From contig NZ_MSIE01000045.1 in the NCBI RefSeq assembly GCF_001921205.1, forward strand, positions 1 through 64,000: a stretch of 64,000 nucleotides of DNA, in the 5' to 3' direction. Shown here in pieces: positions 7,865-17,487 of the stretch. Position 1 is the stretch's first letter; each line of letters opens with the position of its first letter. A program made the translations under genes and the position numbers. The notes under the pieces are model-generated. The model did no database searches. It saw only the letters and a program-made list of their open reading frames with translations, and was not told the origin of the DNA. The DNA is from Actinophytocola xanthii. Lineage in GTDB: Bacteria > Actinomycetota > Actinomycetes > Mycobacteriales > Pseudonocardiaceae.

Positions 7865-7941
7865 TGGTGCCCCCGGTGCGATTCGAACGCACACTGGACG
7901 GGTTTTGAATCCGTTGCCTCTGCCGGTTGGGCTACGGGGGC
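7865..7941 (-). tRNA. tRNA with CAA anticodon (tRNA-Leu by anticodon), class-I shape
   Basis: Read on the minus strand: a perfect 7-bp acceptor stem (GCCCCCG/CGGGGGC), T8, D arm, anticodon stem-loop with loop TTCAAAA (anticodon CAA), T arm GTGCG-TTCGAAT-CGCAC, discriminator A, and an encoded CCA at 7867-7865. The variable region is only 5 nt (CCAGT) and the body is 74 nt without CCA. Leucine tRNAs normally carry a long variable arm. The last pair of the anticodon stem is an A-C mismatch. The gene sits between accessory DNA (at its 3' side) and the core gene pdtaR. Confidence 0.85.
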
Positions 7942-8133
7942 TGGCGGGCTAAGACTTTACGGGATCACCCACCCGCCCCCTCCCAGGCCCCGGCCCCACC
8001 CGCCATGACCCAGGTCACGGTGAATGTTGCCGGTTCGTTACGGTGTGGTGATCACCGTCTCTGGGGACGGCTCTCGGGGGGCTCCCGCCGGTAGGCTGGG
8101 GTTTCAGCGCACCGATACATCAGGAGGACCCCG

Positions 8134-8742
8134 GTGACCGAGCAGGCTGCCGAGGCCCAGTCCGGCCCGGCCGTACAGCGTAGTGTCCTTGTCGCCGAAG
8201 ACGAGGCCTTGATCCGGCTCGACCTCGTCGAGATGCTCAAGGAAGAGGGCTATCACGTCGCGGGCGAGGCTGCCGACGGCGAGCAGGCTGTCGCCATGGC
8301 CACGGAGTTGCGGCCCGACCTCGTCATTCTCGACGTCAAGATGCCCAAGATGGACGGTATCGACGCCGCCGCGGCCATCGCGGGGGAGCGGATCGCCCCC
8401 GTCGTCATCCTCACGGCGTTCAGCCAGCGGGACCTGGTCGAGCGAGCGCGGGACGCGGGGGCCATGGCCTACCTCGTCAAACCGTTCGCCAAGCAGGATC
8501 TCGTGCCGGCCATCGAGCTCGCCGTCTCCCGCTTCTCCGAGCTGCACGCCCTCGAGACCGAGGTCGCCACGCTCACCGAGCGCATGGAGACCCGCAAGCT
8601 CATCGAACGGGCCAAGGGCCTCCTGATGACCAAGCAGGGCCTCACCGAGCCCGAGGCCTTCCGCTGGATCCAGCGCACGGCCATGGACCGGCGCGCCACC
8701 ATGAAGGCCGTCGCCCAGGCCGTGGTGGAGAACATCAACTAG
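8134..8742 (+). CDS. pdtaR: PdtaR-type response regulator with ANTAR output domain
   Basis: 202 residues. The receiver domain spans about 17-135, with phospho-acceptor Asp in LVILDVKMPKMDG and the conserved Lys in LVKPFAKQDL. A C-terminal ANTAR RNA-binding domain follows (RKLIERAKGLLMTKQGL, then EAFRWIQRTAMDRRATMK). By analogy with Mycobacterium tuberculosis Rv1626, it binds ANTAR hairpins to prevent transcription termination when phosphorylated by the kinase PdtaS, which is not in this window. The GTG start follows AGGAGG (8122-8127) by 6 bases. The location near polA/rpsA/coaE is conserved in actinobacteria. Its end overlaps the convergent next gene by 8 bases. Confidence 0.92.
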   Translation: MTEQAAEAQSGPAVQRSVLVAEDEALIRLDLVEMLKEEGYHVAGEAADGEQAVAMATELRPDLVILDVKMPKMDGIDAAAAIAGERIAPVVILTAFSQRDLVERARDAGAMAYLVKPFAKQDLVPAIELAVSRFSELHALETEVATLTERMETRKLIERAKGLLMTKQGLTEPEAFRWIQRTAMDRRATMKAVAQAVVENIN

Positions 8743-10690
8743 TCACCGTGAACGTCAGCAGCGCGGACTGGGGACGCTCGTCACCCAGCTGATACTGCCG
8801 TACCTCCACGGTGTGGTCCTCCACGCTCAGGCCCCCGACGGCCAGTGACAGCTTGTAGGTACCGCCCACCCCGGGACCATCCGTCGCGGTAGGGATGCCG
8901 GCGATCAGGGTGCCGTCCAGCCGCACCTCGATCCCGGTCACCCCGGCCACGGTCCCGGTGTCCCACTGCGCCTCGGTCGCGTCCGAGCGCACGGTCAGCA
9001 CGAGCTGCCCCCGCCTCGGCACCGTCCGCGTGTCCAGCGGCTCACCGGCGGCGTTGCCCAGCTCGGGCACCACCTCCGGCGCGGCGTCCGGCACACGACG
9101 CTCCCGGTCCTCGGCCGCCCTCTCCGGCGCCCGCCAGGCCGGTGTGGGCGTGATCTCCAGGTACGTCTCGAGCACGGCCGCTGTCGGGTTCGCCCCGGCC
9201 GCGCGCAGGACGAACGGCGTGACCGTCGTCGAGCCGCGCGGGCCGAGCAACGCCGCCGGCACCTCGGCGACGACGGTCAGCGACGCTCCCTGGTGCCGCG
9301 CCGGTCTCGCCACGGCCGGTCTGGCCGGCACCCGCACCTCGCCGAACTGCACCGCGACCGCCCGCGGGTCCAGCTCACGGTTCACCATCAGCGTCGCGAC
9401 CAGCCGTGCCCGGGTGGCCGAGCGCAGCGGCGTCCTCGCCATGCCCACGCCCGGCGCCGGGTCCCCCGGGGCCAGGACGCGCTGGGTCGCCAGGATCACC
9501 GGGGCCTCCACCACCGCCGGCCGCGGGCTCGACGGCCCGCTGAACCCGGCCGAGGCCAGGTGCACCCGCGCCTGCCGCCCGTCCGGACCGCGGAACCCCA
9601 GCAGCACCCACGCCTCCCGCCACTGCGGCACCACCGCGCGACCGGCCACCGCCAGGCCGTCCTGGTACACCCGCACCCCCGACGTCGTCAGCACGACCTC
9701 GAACAGATGCGTCACCCCTGGCCCGCGCCGCGGCGCGGGGTGGACCTCCGCCGACTGCGCCGAGGACCCTGGCACGTCCGGGGCGACGCCGACGAGCGTG
9801 CCCGCGTCCGAGACCGACACCCGCACCGAGCCGCCCGGCAGCGCAGGGTCCCGTTCCTCGGCCCGAGCGGCCCGCAGCGTCCCCACCCCGACCTGGTCCG
9901 CGCGGCCGGGAACCAGGTCGACGGTCAGCTCACCGCCCGGCCCGGCCGCGTCGGTGCGCACCACCACCCGCCCGAGCTCGCCCCGCCCTCCGCTCAGCCG
10001 CAGCGGCGTTCGCGCCCGCAGCACGGCCGTGTCCGCTCCGCAGTCCAGGTCGATCGGCAGCCCGCGACGGTCGGCCTGGCCGGCCCGCACCCGAACGCAG
10101 CCGCGGTAGCCGGACACGTGCCACCGCGACCCCGGGTAGTCCGCCGACACCGCGGACGTCCCGTTCGCCCCCGGCTCGGTGAAGTCCTCGTAGAGACCGG
10201 TCAGGCCGTTGCGCCAGGACCGGTCACCCCGTCCCGGTACGCCCGTCTCCTCCGTGGGCGGTGAGCGCCGGCCGTAGGCGTCCACGGTCCGCACCCGGAT
10301 CCGGTAGCGGTGGCCGTCGTCCAGGCCGTCGAGCTGCACGTCCGGGGCCGCGACCAGGCGGACCCGCTCCCGCCCGACGCCGTCCACCCGCGCCCAGCGC
10401 ACCTCGTAGCCGGACGCCCCGGCCAGTGGCCGGCCGGCCGGGACCGCGTCCGCCCAGTACACGCGCAGCTGGCCGGGTTCGGGGCTGACCAGGAGCCGGC
10501 GCGGCTGCTCGGGCCGGCGACCGGGGGCGGGGAGGACCACGCTGTCCGCGGCGTACCTCTCCACTACATGGCGTGACGACTCCTCGCCCTCGTCACGCGT
10601 TCCGGGGTCGGTCTCGCGTAGGACGACCACCGCGGACGTCACCAGGACCACGCCTGCGAGCCAGGCGAGCAGCCGCCTCCGTTTCGCCAC
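8735..10690 (-). CDS. Secreted or membrane-anchored fibronectin type III domain protein
   Basis: 651 residues. It has a basic N-terminus and a hydrophobic segment (RRRLLAWLAGVVLVTSAVVV), consistent with a signal anchor. About residues 60-150 form a fibronectin-III domain (RRLLVSPEPGQLRVYWADAV, then YRIRVRTVDAYGRRSPPTEE). The remaining 500 residues are beta-rich, with jelly-roll-like stretches (HLFEVVLTTSGVRVYQDGL) and a C-terminal beta-sandwich (QLVLTVRSDATEAQWDTG). No catalytic motif is recognised. The likely role is in extracellular binding or cell-envelope structure. It is transcribed toward pdtaR with overlapping stop codons. Confidence 0.75.
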   Translation of the reverse strand: MAKRRRLLAWLAGVVLVTSAVVVLRETDPGTRDEGEESSRHVVERYAADSVVLPAPGRRPEQPRRLLVSPEPGQLRVYWADAVPAGRPLAGASGYEVRWARVDGVGRERVRLVAAPDVQLDGLDDGHRYRIRVRTVDAYGRRSPPTEETGVPGRGDRSWRNGLTGLYEDFTEPGANGTSAVSADYPGSRWHVSGYRGCVRVRAGQADRRGLPIDLDCGADTAVLRARTPLRLSGGRGELGRVVVRTDAAGPGGELTVDLVPGRADQVGVGTLRAARAEERDPALPGGSVRVSVSDAGTLVGVAPDVPGSSAQSAEVHPAPRRGPGVTHLFEVVLTTSGVRVYQDGLAVAGRAVVPQWREAWVLLGFRGPDGRQARVHLASAGFSGPSSPRPAVVEAPVILATQRVLAPGDPAPGVGMARTPLRSATRARLVATLMVNRELDPRAVAVQFGEVRVPARPAVARPARHQGASLTVVAEVPAALLGPRGSTTVTPFVLRAAGANPTAAVLETYLEITPTPAWRAPERAAEDRERRVPDAAPEVVPELGNAAGEPLDTRTVPRRGQLVLTVRSDATEAQWDTGTVAGVTGIEVRLDGTLIAGIPTATDGPGVGGTYKLSLAVGGLSVEDHTVEVRQYQLGDERPQSALLTFTVTS

Positions 10691-10963
10691 GCATGCAGGG
10701 TATGAGCAGGCAGGAACCTCGGCGCTACCCGTTGTGAAGTTGGAACAGTGTTAAAGGGACATGACCGATTGGTGGGAGTTCGTCCGGTCAGCGGACGGTC
10801 GTGGCGGTTTCGTTGCAGTCTGGTCACGAGCGGTCCAGGCGCGTGACGAGCATGGCCAGGGGTTACTACGTTCCGCCCCAGCCCTCTGTCATCCCCGAGG
10901 GCGGGGTTCGGCATGCTATGCGCCAAAGCTCGGACGAACAGTGTGTGAATGAAGGGACGTCAC

Positions 10964-12202
10964 GTGCGAAACCAGACGGTGAAGGCCGCGGCCCTGGTAG
11001 CAGCTGGAGTACTGCTACTGGCGGCCTGCAGCACGAACAAGGAGGAGACGCCGGCTGGCGAGGGCGGCAACAACAGCGCCGCCTGTGACACCAGCAAGGG
11101 CACGCTCGTGCTCGGCGTCATCGCTCCGCTGAGCGGCGAGCTGTCCGCGCTGGGCAAGGGCATCGAGAACTCGGCCCGGCTCGCCGTCGACGAGGCCAAC
11201 GAGAAGTGCACCGTTCCCGGCTACAAGGTCGCCGTCCAGGCCGAGGACGACCAGAAGAACCCGCAGCTGGGTGCCCAGGCCGCGACCAAGCTCTCCGCGA
11301 CCCCGAACGTGGTCGGCGTGGTGTCCACGCTGAACTCGTCGGTCTCCCAGACCGTGCAGCCGATCCTGGACCAGGCGGGCATCGTGCAGATCTCGCCGGC
11401 CAACACGGCCGACACGCTCACCAAGGGCGAGGACTTCCTCAACAGCCCGAAGCGGGCCTACAAGACCTACTTCCGTACCTGCACCGTCGACTCGCTGCAG
11501 GGCCCGTACGCGGCCGACTACCTCATCGAGAAGTCGGGCAAGAAGAGCATCGCGATCGTCACCGACGGTCTGACCTACGGCGAGGGCCTGGCCGACTCCT
11601 TCGCCAAGCGCGCGCAGGAGAAGGGCGCCACGATCGTCACCCGCCAGAAGGTCGGTGACAAGGACACCGACTTCTCCGGTGTGATCGCCACGGTCAAGCA
11701 GTTCAACCCGGACGCTGTCTACTTCGGAGGCCAGTACCCGCAGGCGGGTCCGTTCTCCAAGCAGCTCGCCAGTGCGGGCCTGAACGTCCCGGTGATGGGT
11801 GGCGACGGCATCTTCGACGACACCTTCATGGAGCTCGGCGGCAAGGACGGCGACCTCGCCACCTCCGTCGGCGCGCCGACCGAGGACCTGGACAGCGCCA
11901 AGGCGTTCGTCGAGGCCTACGAGGGCAAGGACTACGCCGAGGGCTTCAGCGCCTACGGTGCGTTCTCCTACGACGCCGCCAACGCGATCCTGTCCGCCCT
12001 GGGCGAGACCATCGGTGACGGCGAGTGGTCCGACGACATGCGGCCGGACCTGGTCGAGGCCGTCCAGAACTACGAGGGTGACGGTGCCACCGGCAAGGTC
12101 GCGTTCGACGAGTTCGGCGACAGCACGAACAAGGTTCTCACCGTGTACCAGGTGGGTGGCGGCGAGTGGAAGGCCGTCGAGACCGGAGAGTTCGCCGGCT
12201 GA
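10964..12202 (+). CDS. livK: Branched-chain amino-acid ABC transporter substrate-binding lipoprotein
   Basis: About 412 residues. A type II signal peptide ends in the lipobox LLAAC (VLLLAACSTN), so the mature protein is lipid-anchored outside the membrane. A Peripla_BP_6 (LIVBP) fold follows: LVLGVIAPLSGELSALGKGI, the first-lobe stretch VVGVVSTLNSSVSQTV, and YAADYLIEKSGKKSIAIV. The GTG at 10964 is preferred to the ATG at 10949 because GAAGGGA precedes it by about 8 bases while the ATG has no ribosome binding site. It is the first gene of livKHMGF and is separated from livH by a strong hairpin. Substrate is probably leucine/isoleucine/valine or a related compound. Confidence 0.92.
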   Translation: MRNQTVKAAALVAAGVLLLAACSTNKEETPAGEGGNNSAACDTSKGTLVLGVIAPLSGELSALGKGIENSARLAVDEANEKCTVPGYKVAVQAEDDQKNPQLGAQAATKLSATPNVVGVVSTLNSSVSQTVQPILDQAGIVQISPANTADTLTKGEDFLNSPKRAYKTYFRTCTVDSLQGPYAADYLIEKSGKKSIAIVTDGLTYGEGLADSFAKRAQEKGATIVTRQKVGDKDTDFSGVIATVKQFNPDAVYFGGQYPQAGPFSKQLASAGLNVPVMGGDGIFDDTFMELGGKDGDLATSVGAPTEDLDSAKAFVEAYEGKDYAEGFSAYGAFSYDAANAILSALGETIGDGEWSDDMRPDLVEAVQNYEGDGATGKVAFDEFGDSTNKVLTVYQVGGGEWKAVETGEFAG

Positions 12203-12244
12203 CAGGTAGATAACACTTCTTTCCACTGTGAACACGAATACGAC

Positions 12245-12273
12245 GGCGGGGGTGGGCCCAGCCCACCCCCGCC
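12245..12273 (+). terminator. Hairpin between livK and livH (attenuator or processing stem)
   Basis: A perfect 13-bp stem (GGCGGGGGTGGGC at 12245-12257 with its complement at 12261-12273) and a 3-nt loop lie just after livK. No T-run follows. Such stems commonly stabilise the binding-protein transcript and reduce readthrough into the permease genes. Confidence 0.75.
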
Positions 12274-12289
12274 GCCTGTGGAGGCGAAT

Positions 12290-13207
12290 GTGACGACCCT
12301 GTTACAGCAGATCGCGAACGGGCTCGTGCAGGGCGCGACGATCGGACTGATCGCGCTCGGTTACACGATGGTGTACGGCATCATCCAGCTGATCAACTTC
12401 GCTCATGGCGAGGTGTTCATGGTCGGCACGTTCGGTGCTCTCGCGGTCTACCGCTGGGTGCTCCCGGAGAGCGTTCAGGACCAGTGGTACGTCGCCCTGC
12501 CCCTGATGCTGCTGGGCGGCATCGTGGTGGCCGTGGTGGTCGCCGTGTTGATGGAGCGGTTCGCCTACAGACCGCTGCGCAACGCACCCAGACTCGCGCC
12601 ACTGATCACCGCGCTCGGGGTGTCGGTGGCGCTGCAGGAAGTTGTCCGCCTCTGGTTCCCGGACGCGGAGGCTGCCCAGTCGTTCCCGCGGGTCTTCGTC
12701 GATGCGCAGGTCGACCTCGGACCGGTCCAGATCTCCGCGACCGGGCTGCTGCTGATCGTGGTCTCGGTCGTGCTGTCGGTGCTGCTGCAGACCTACGTCA
12801 ACCGCTCCAGGATGGGTCGCGCCATGCGCGCCACCTCCCAGGACCGGGACACCGCGCGCTTGATGGGCGTCAACCCCGACCGCGTCATCGTGCTCACCTT
12901 CGTCCTCGGTGCGGCGCTCGCCGGCGTCGCCGGCGTGCTCTACGGCGCCCACCTCAACTCCGTGGACACCAACGACGGTTTCCAGACCGGGATCTTCGCC
13001 TTCACCGCGGCCGTGCTCGGCGGCATCGGCAGCCTCCGCGGCGCGGTGATCGGCGCGTTCATCATCGGGCTGATCAAGACCCTGGGCGGCCAGTACCTGC
13101 CCGGGGGTACCCAGTACGACTACGTGTGGATCTTCGTGGTGCTGATCCTGGTCCTGGTGTTCCGGCCGCAGGGCCTGTTCGGTGAGGCGGAGAGGGTGCG
13201 GGCATGA
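12290..13207 (+). CDS. livH: Branched-chain amino-acid ABC transporter permease LivH
   Basis: About 305 residues. It is an eight-helix BPD_transp_2 permease. The N-terminal signature GLIALGYTMVYGIIQLINFA and the cytoplasmic coupling loop RAMRATSQDRDTARLMGVN (EAA-like) are present. The C-terminal helix ends with LVLVFRPQGLFG, shared with LivM. GTG 12290 is chosen over the in-frame GTG at 12278 because GGAGG (12280-12284) sits 5 bases before it. It forms the membrane channel with LivM, energised by LivG and LivF. Its stop overlaps the livM start (ATGA). Confidence 0.93.
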   Translation: MTTLLQQIANGLVQGATIGLIALGYTMVYGIIQLINFAHGEVFMVGTFGALAVYRWVLPESVQDQWYVALPLMLLGGIVVAVVVAVLMERFAYRPLRNAPRLAPLITALGVSVALQEVVRLWFPDAEAAQSFPRVFVDAQVDLGPVQISATGLLLIVVSVVLSVLLQTYVNRSRMGRAMRATSQDRDTARLMGVNPDRVIVLTFVLGAALAGVAGVLYGAHLNSVDTNDGFQTGIFAFTAAVLGGIGSLRGAVIGAFIIGLIKTLGGQYLPGGTQYDYVWIFVVLILVLVFRPQGLFGEAERVRA

Positions 13208-14973
13208 CGAGGTTGACCGGATTCCTTCCGCCCGCGCTCGCGCGTCCGTTCAACGCGGTGGGGGCGGCCCTGCTCGTCATCGCGGCGCTGCTGCCGTGGG
13301 CGACGTTCCTGCTCAACGACGGGGCCTTCCCGGACAAGGCGACGCTCCAGTTCTTCGACGCGCCGCTCGCGGTCACGGGCTTCCGCTGGCAGCTGCTGCT
13401 GATCGGGGTCGCCGCGCTGGTGCTGGCGTTCGTGCGGATTCCCGGCCAGGGTCGCGTGCTCCGGGCGCTCGGCTGGGGCGGCCTTGCCATCGGCGTCGTG
13501 GGTGCGATCTTCATCGCCAGCGAGGGCGGCGGCCTGGGTGCCATCACCGCGGCCGACGGCACGACGGCGTTCGGCAGCATCGTCGCCGTGCTCGGCGGCG
13601 TCGCGCTGGTCCTCGGCTCGACCGCCCTGGGCATCCCGGACATCCCGGACTGGCCGACGCGGTTCTTCGGCCTGAGCGGCTGGCCGCTGCGGCTGGCCGC
13701 GTGGGTCGTGCTGGTCGTCGCGTTCGGCGGCGTGCTCTATCTGGTGTCGCTGACGCTCACCGCCGGCGGCATCGGCGGTGCGGCCGACCCCTACGCCGGT
13801 CCGATCTTCCTCGCGTTCCTCGGGTTCGCCGGCGCACTGCTCGGCGCCCTGCACGGCGCGGGGGTCACCCGCTGGGTGTCCCGCCTGTCCGAGGAGCACC
13901 GGGGGTTCAGCATCCTGGTGCTGGTGGCCTGCGCCTTCGCCCTGCCGTTCACCGAGGCCGGCAGCCAGTACTGGATGCAGGTCGCGGCCACCATCGGCGT
14001 GTACGCGGCGACGGCGATCGGGTTGAACATCGTGGTGGGCCTGGCCGGCCTGCTCGACCTCGGCTACGTCGCCTTCCTGGGCATCGGCGCGTTCGTGGCG
14101 GCCAACCTGTCCGGGGCGGGCGCCTCGGCGCTCGGCTGGGACCTGCCCTTCCCGGTGGCCGCGCTGATCGCGGCGGCCGTCGCCGGCGTCTTCGGCGCGA
14201 TCGTCGGCTCGCCGACGCTGCGGGTGCGGGGTGACTACCTGGCCATCGTGACCCTCGCCTTCGGCGAGATCTTCTACCGCTCCGCCCAGAACGACATCGG
14301 CGAGCTGACCGGCGGCGCGAGCGCCATCCCCGGCATTCCGCCGATCTCGATGTTCGGTACCGCGTTCAACGAGCCGCTCGAGCTGTTCGGCGCCGAGCTG
14401 CCAAGCGGTGTCCTGTACTACTTCCTGATCGTGCTGGTGGTCGCGGCCATCATGGCGGTGTTCGCGAACCTCAAGAACAGCAGGATGGGCCGGGCCTGGA
14501 TCGCGATCCGGGAGGACGAGGACGCCGCCAGGGCCATGGGCATCCGCACCGGCAAGGCGAAGATCCTCGCGTTCCTGGTCGGCGCCACGCTGGCCGGGCT
14601 CGCCGGCGCGATCTTCGTGCACAAGCTGGGCACCGCCTCCTACGAGAGCTTCCAGTTCCTGGAGTCGGTGACGCTGCTGGCCGCGGTGATCCTCGGCGGC
14701 ATGGGCACGATCCCGGGCGCGGTGCTCGGCGCCTCGCTGCTGTTCGTGCTCCCGGAGAAGCTGCGGGAGTTCGACGAGTACCGGCTGCTGGTGTTCGGTC
14801 TCGCGCTGATCCTCATCATGCGTTTCCGCCCGCAGGGGCTGGTGCCCGACCGGGTCCGGCGAGCCGAGCTCGCCGGGGAGACCGCGATGGGCAAGTCCAT
14901 CGAGGAGGCCGAGGAACAGGCAGTGCTCGAACACGAAGAGGCGCTCTCCGCCCAGAAGGAGGACCGGCGATGA
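13204..14973 (+). CDS. livM: Branched-chain amino-acid ABC transporter permease LivM with N-terminal membrane extension
   Basis: 589 residues, much longer than a typical LivM (about 330-430). The canonical permease part starts around residue 255 (GLNIVVGLAGLLDLGYVAFL) and includes the EAA-like loop WIAIREDEDAARAMGI and the end MRFRPQGLVPDR. The first 230 residues add about five to six hydrophobic helices (for example WQLLLIGVAALVLAFV), separated from the core by a short soluble stretch. The C-terminus has a charged tail (EEAEEQAVLEHEEAL). ATGA overlaps join it to livH and livG. Confidence 0.92.
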   Translation: MTRLTGFLPPALARPFNAVGAALLVIAALLPWATFLLNDGAFPDKATLQFFDAPLAVTGFRWQLLLIGVAALVLAFVRIPGQGRVLRALGWGGLAIGVVGAIFIASEGGGLGAITAADGTTAFGSIVAVLGGVALVLGSTALGIPDIPDWPTRFFGLSGWPLRLAAWVVLVVAFGGVLYLVSLTLTAGGIGGAADPYAGPIFLAFLGFAGALLGALHGAGVTRWVSRLSEEHRGFSILVLVACAFALPFTEAGSQYWMQVAATIGVYAATAIGLNIVVGLAGLLDLGYVAFLGIGAFVAANLSGAGASALGWDLPFPVAALIAAAVAGVFGAIVGSPTLRVRGDYLAIVTLAFGEIFYRSAQNDIGELTGGASAIPGIPPISMFGTAFNEPLELFGAELPSGVLYYFLIVLVVAAIMAVFANLKNSRMGRAWIAIREDEDAARAMGIRTGKAKILAFLVGATLAGLAGAIFVHKLGTASYESFQFLESVTLLAAVILGGMGTIPGAVLGASLLFVLPEKLREFDEYRLLVFGLALILIMRFRPQGLVPDRVRRAELAGETAMGKSIEEAEEQAVLEHEEALSAQKEDRR

Positions 14974-15835
14974 ACGCGGCACGGCACAGTGCCGAGACGG
15001 TGCTCGAGGCGAGCGGCGTCACGATGGTCTTCGGCGGTCTGACCGCGCTCAACGACGTGTCGCTGTCCCTCCCCGAGGGGCGCATCGTCGGCCTGATCGG
15101 ACCCAACGGCGCGGGCAAGACGACGTTCTTCAACTGCCTGACCGGCCTGTACACCCCGACCAGGGGCGCTGTCCGGTTGCGCGGCAAGGAACTGCCGCAC
15201 GACCCGGCGAAGGTGACCACGGCCGGTATCGCCAGGACGTTCCAGAACATCCGGCTGTTCCCGAACATGTCGGTGCTGGAGAACGTGCTGGTGGGCCGGC
15301 ACATCCGGATGCGCCAGGGCCCGCTGGCCTCGCTCTTCCACGGACCCGGGTTCCGGCGCGACGAGCGCCGGGCCCGGGAGAAGTCGCTGGAGCTGCTCGA
15401 GTTCGTCGGGCTGCGCGGTGTGGAGGACGAGGTCGCGCGCAACCTGCCCTACGGCGACCAGCGCCGGCTGGAGATCGCGCGGGCGCTCGCGACCGAGCCG
15501 GACGTGCTGCTGCTCGACGAGCCGACCGCGGGGATGAACCCGCAGGAGACCGAGGACGCCCGGCAGCTGATCTTCCGGATCCGGGAGACCGGCATCTCGG
15601 TCGTGGTGATCGAGCACGACACGAAGTTCATCTTCAGCCTGTGCGACACCGTCTCGGTGCTGGTGCAGGGCGAGGTGCTGGTCGAGGGGTCGCCCGACGT
15701 CGTCCGCGAGGACCCGCGGGTGATCGAGGCCTACCTCGGCAAGCCACGCGAGGAGGTCGAGGCGGAGGTCGCCGAGGCCGCGGCGCACCACGGGGCCGAC
15801 CACCAGGGCCCGGCAGCGGGCAGGAGGGATGACGC

Positions 15836-15839
<4 letters not shown>
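14970..15839 (+). CDS. livG: Branched-chain amino-acid ABC transporter ATPase LivG
   Basis: 289 residues. Walker A GPNGAGKTTFFN (about 46-57), the signature loop in the LivG form NLPYGDQRRLEIARA, Walker B DVLLLDEPTAGMN, and the switch His in VVIEHD are all present. The C-terminus extends about 30 residues past the usual end with an acidic and His-rich tail (EAAAHHGADHQ). It hydrolyses ATP to drive import through LivHM. ATGA overlap with livM and a 4-base GTGA overlap with livF. Confidence 0.93.
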
Positions 15840-16552
<713 letters not shown>

Positions 16553-16565
16553 CCTCGAACGCCAC

Positions 16566-16598
16566 GGCGCCCCCCACCCCGACCGGGTGGGGGGCGCC
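16566..16598 (+). terminator. Bidirectional terminator hairpin between livF and the LLM oxidoreductase
   Basis: A perfect 14-bp stem (16566-16579 with 16585-16598) and a 5-nt loop, followed by GTTT on the + strand. It separates two convergent genes and can serve both. Confidence 0.85.
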
Positions 16599-16605
16599 GT
16601 TTCGG

Positions 16606-17487
16606 CTACCTGACCGGCGGCACCAGCTCGCGGACCTGCTCGGCGGTGAACCGGACGAGACCCTCGAGGTCCGGCTCGTCGGCGGCGTGCTGCAGGATGA
16701 CGCGGTCGGCGCCGGCGTCCACGAGCCGCAGGGCGGCCTCGGCGACGGCACCGGCGTCGCCGGCGGCGCCGAGTTCGGGACCCGGCTCGTCGCCCCAGAT
16801 CTCCTTCTCGCGCTCGAGCCGTGCCTGCGCGTCGGGCCCGGTCGTCGTGTGCATGTAGACCACCAGCTCGTGGTGGTCGGTCCGACCGGCCGCGGCCCGG
16901 CCCTCGTCGATGTGGTCGCGGGCCCGGCGGACGGCCGCCGGACCGTGGCTGGCGTGGAGGACGGTGCCGTCGGCGAGCTCACCGGACAGCCGCAGGGACC
17001 GCTCGCCTTCCGCGCCGACGAAGATCTTCGGCGGCGACGGTGGCGGCCAGTCCAGTGCCACCTCCTCCAGCCGCACGTAGCGGCCCGACGTGGTGACCCG
17101 CTCGCCCCGGAGCAGCGCGTGCAGTGCGGTCAGCTGCTCCCGCATGAGGGTCAGCGGGGACTCCGGCCGGACCCCCGCCTGGCCCATCCAGTCCTGTGCG
17201 CCGTGCCCGACGCCGAGAACCACCCGATCGGGGAACATGCGGACCAGCGTGGTGGCTTCCATCGCGGTCAGCGCCACGTTGCGCAGCGGGAGGGGCAGGA
17301 TCCCGACTCCCACCCGGAGCCGGGAGCTCCAGGCCAGCGCCGCGCTCATGCTGGCGATACCGCTCTGGTAGAAGCAGTCCTCCCACAGCCACAGCTCGTC
17401 CAGGTTGGACTCCTCGGCCGCCCGCACCACCTCGCGCAGCCGTTCGGGCGGGAGCTGGGGGCGGAAGACAACGCCGAGCGCGGTCAC
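16606..17487 (-). CDS. LLM-class (probably F420-dependent) oxidoreductase
   Basis: 293 residues with the bacterial-luciferase TIM-barrel pattern: GVVFRPQLPPERLREVVRAA at the start, WLWEDCFYQSGI, RLRVGVGILPLPLRNV, RVVLGVGHGAQDWMGQAG and KIFVGAEGERSLRLSGELAD. In actinobacteria most proteins of this type use F420, but FMN cannot be excluded. The substrate is unknown. The GTG start overlaps the stop of the upstream thioesterase gene (GTGA at 17484-17487), so the two are coupled. Confidence 0.85.
   Translation of the reverse strand: MTALGVVFRPQLPPERLREVVRAAEESNLDELWLWEDCFYQSGIASMSAALAWSSRLRVGVGILPLPLRNVALTAMEATTLVRMFPDRVVLGVGHGAQDWMGQAGVRPESPLTLMREQLTALHALLRGERVTTSGRYVRLEEVALDWPPPSPPKIFVGAEGERSLRLSGELADGTVLHASHGPAAVRRARDHIDEGRAAAGRTDHHELVVYMHTTTGPDAQARLEREKEIWGDEPGPELGAAGDAGAVAEAALRLVDAGADRVILQHAADEPDLEGLVRFTAEQVRELVPPVR

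Noticed and set aside
13120-14982. 620-codon minus-strand frame opposite livM
   Set aside because: Low-complexity sequence complementary to a clear permease gene.
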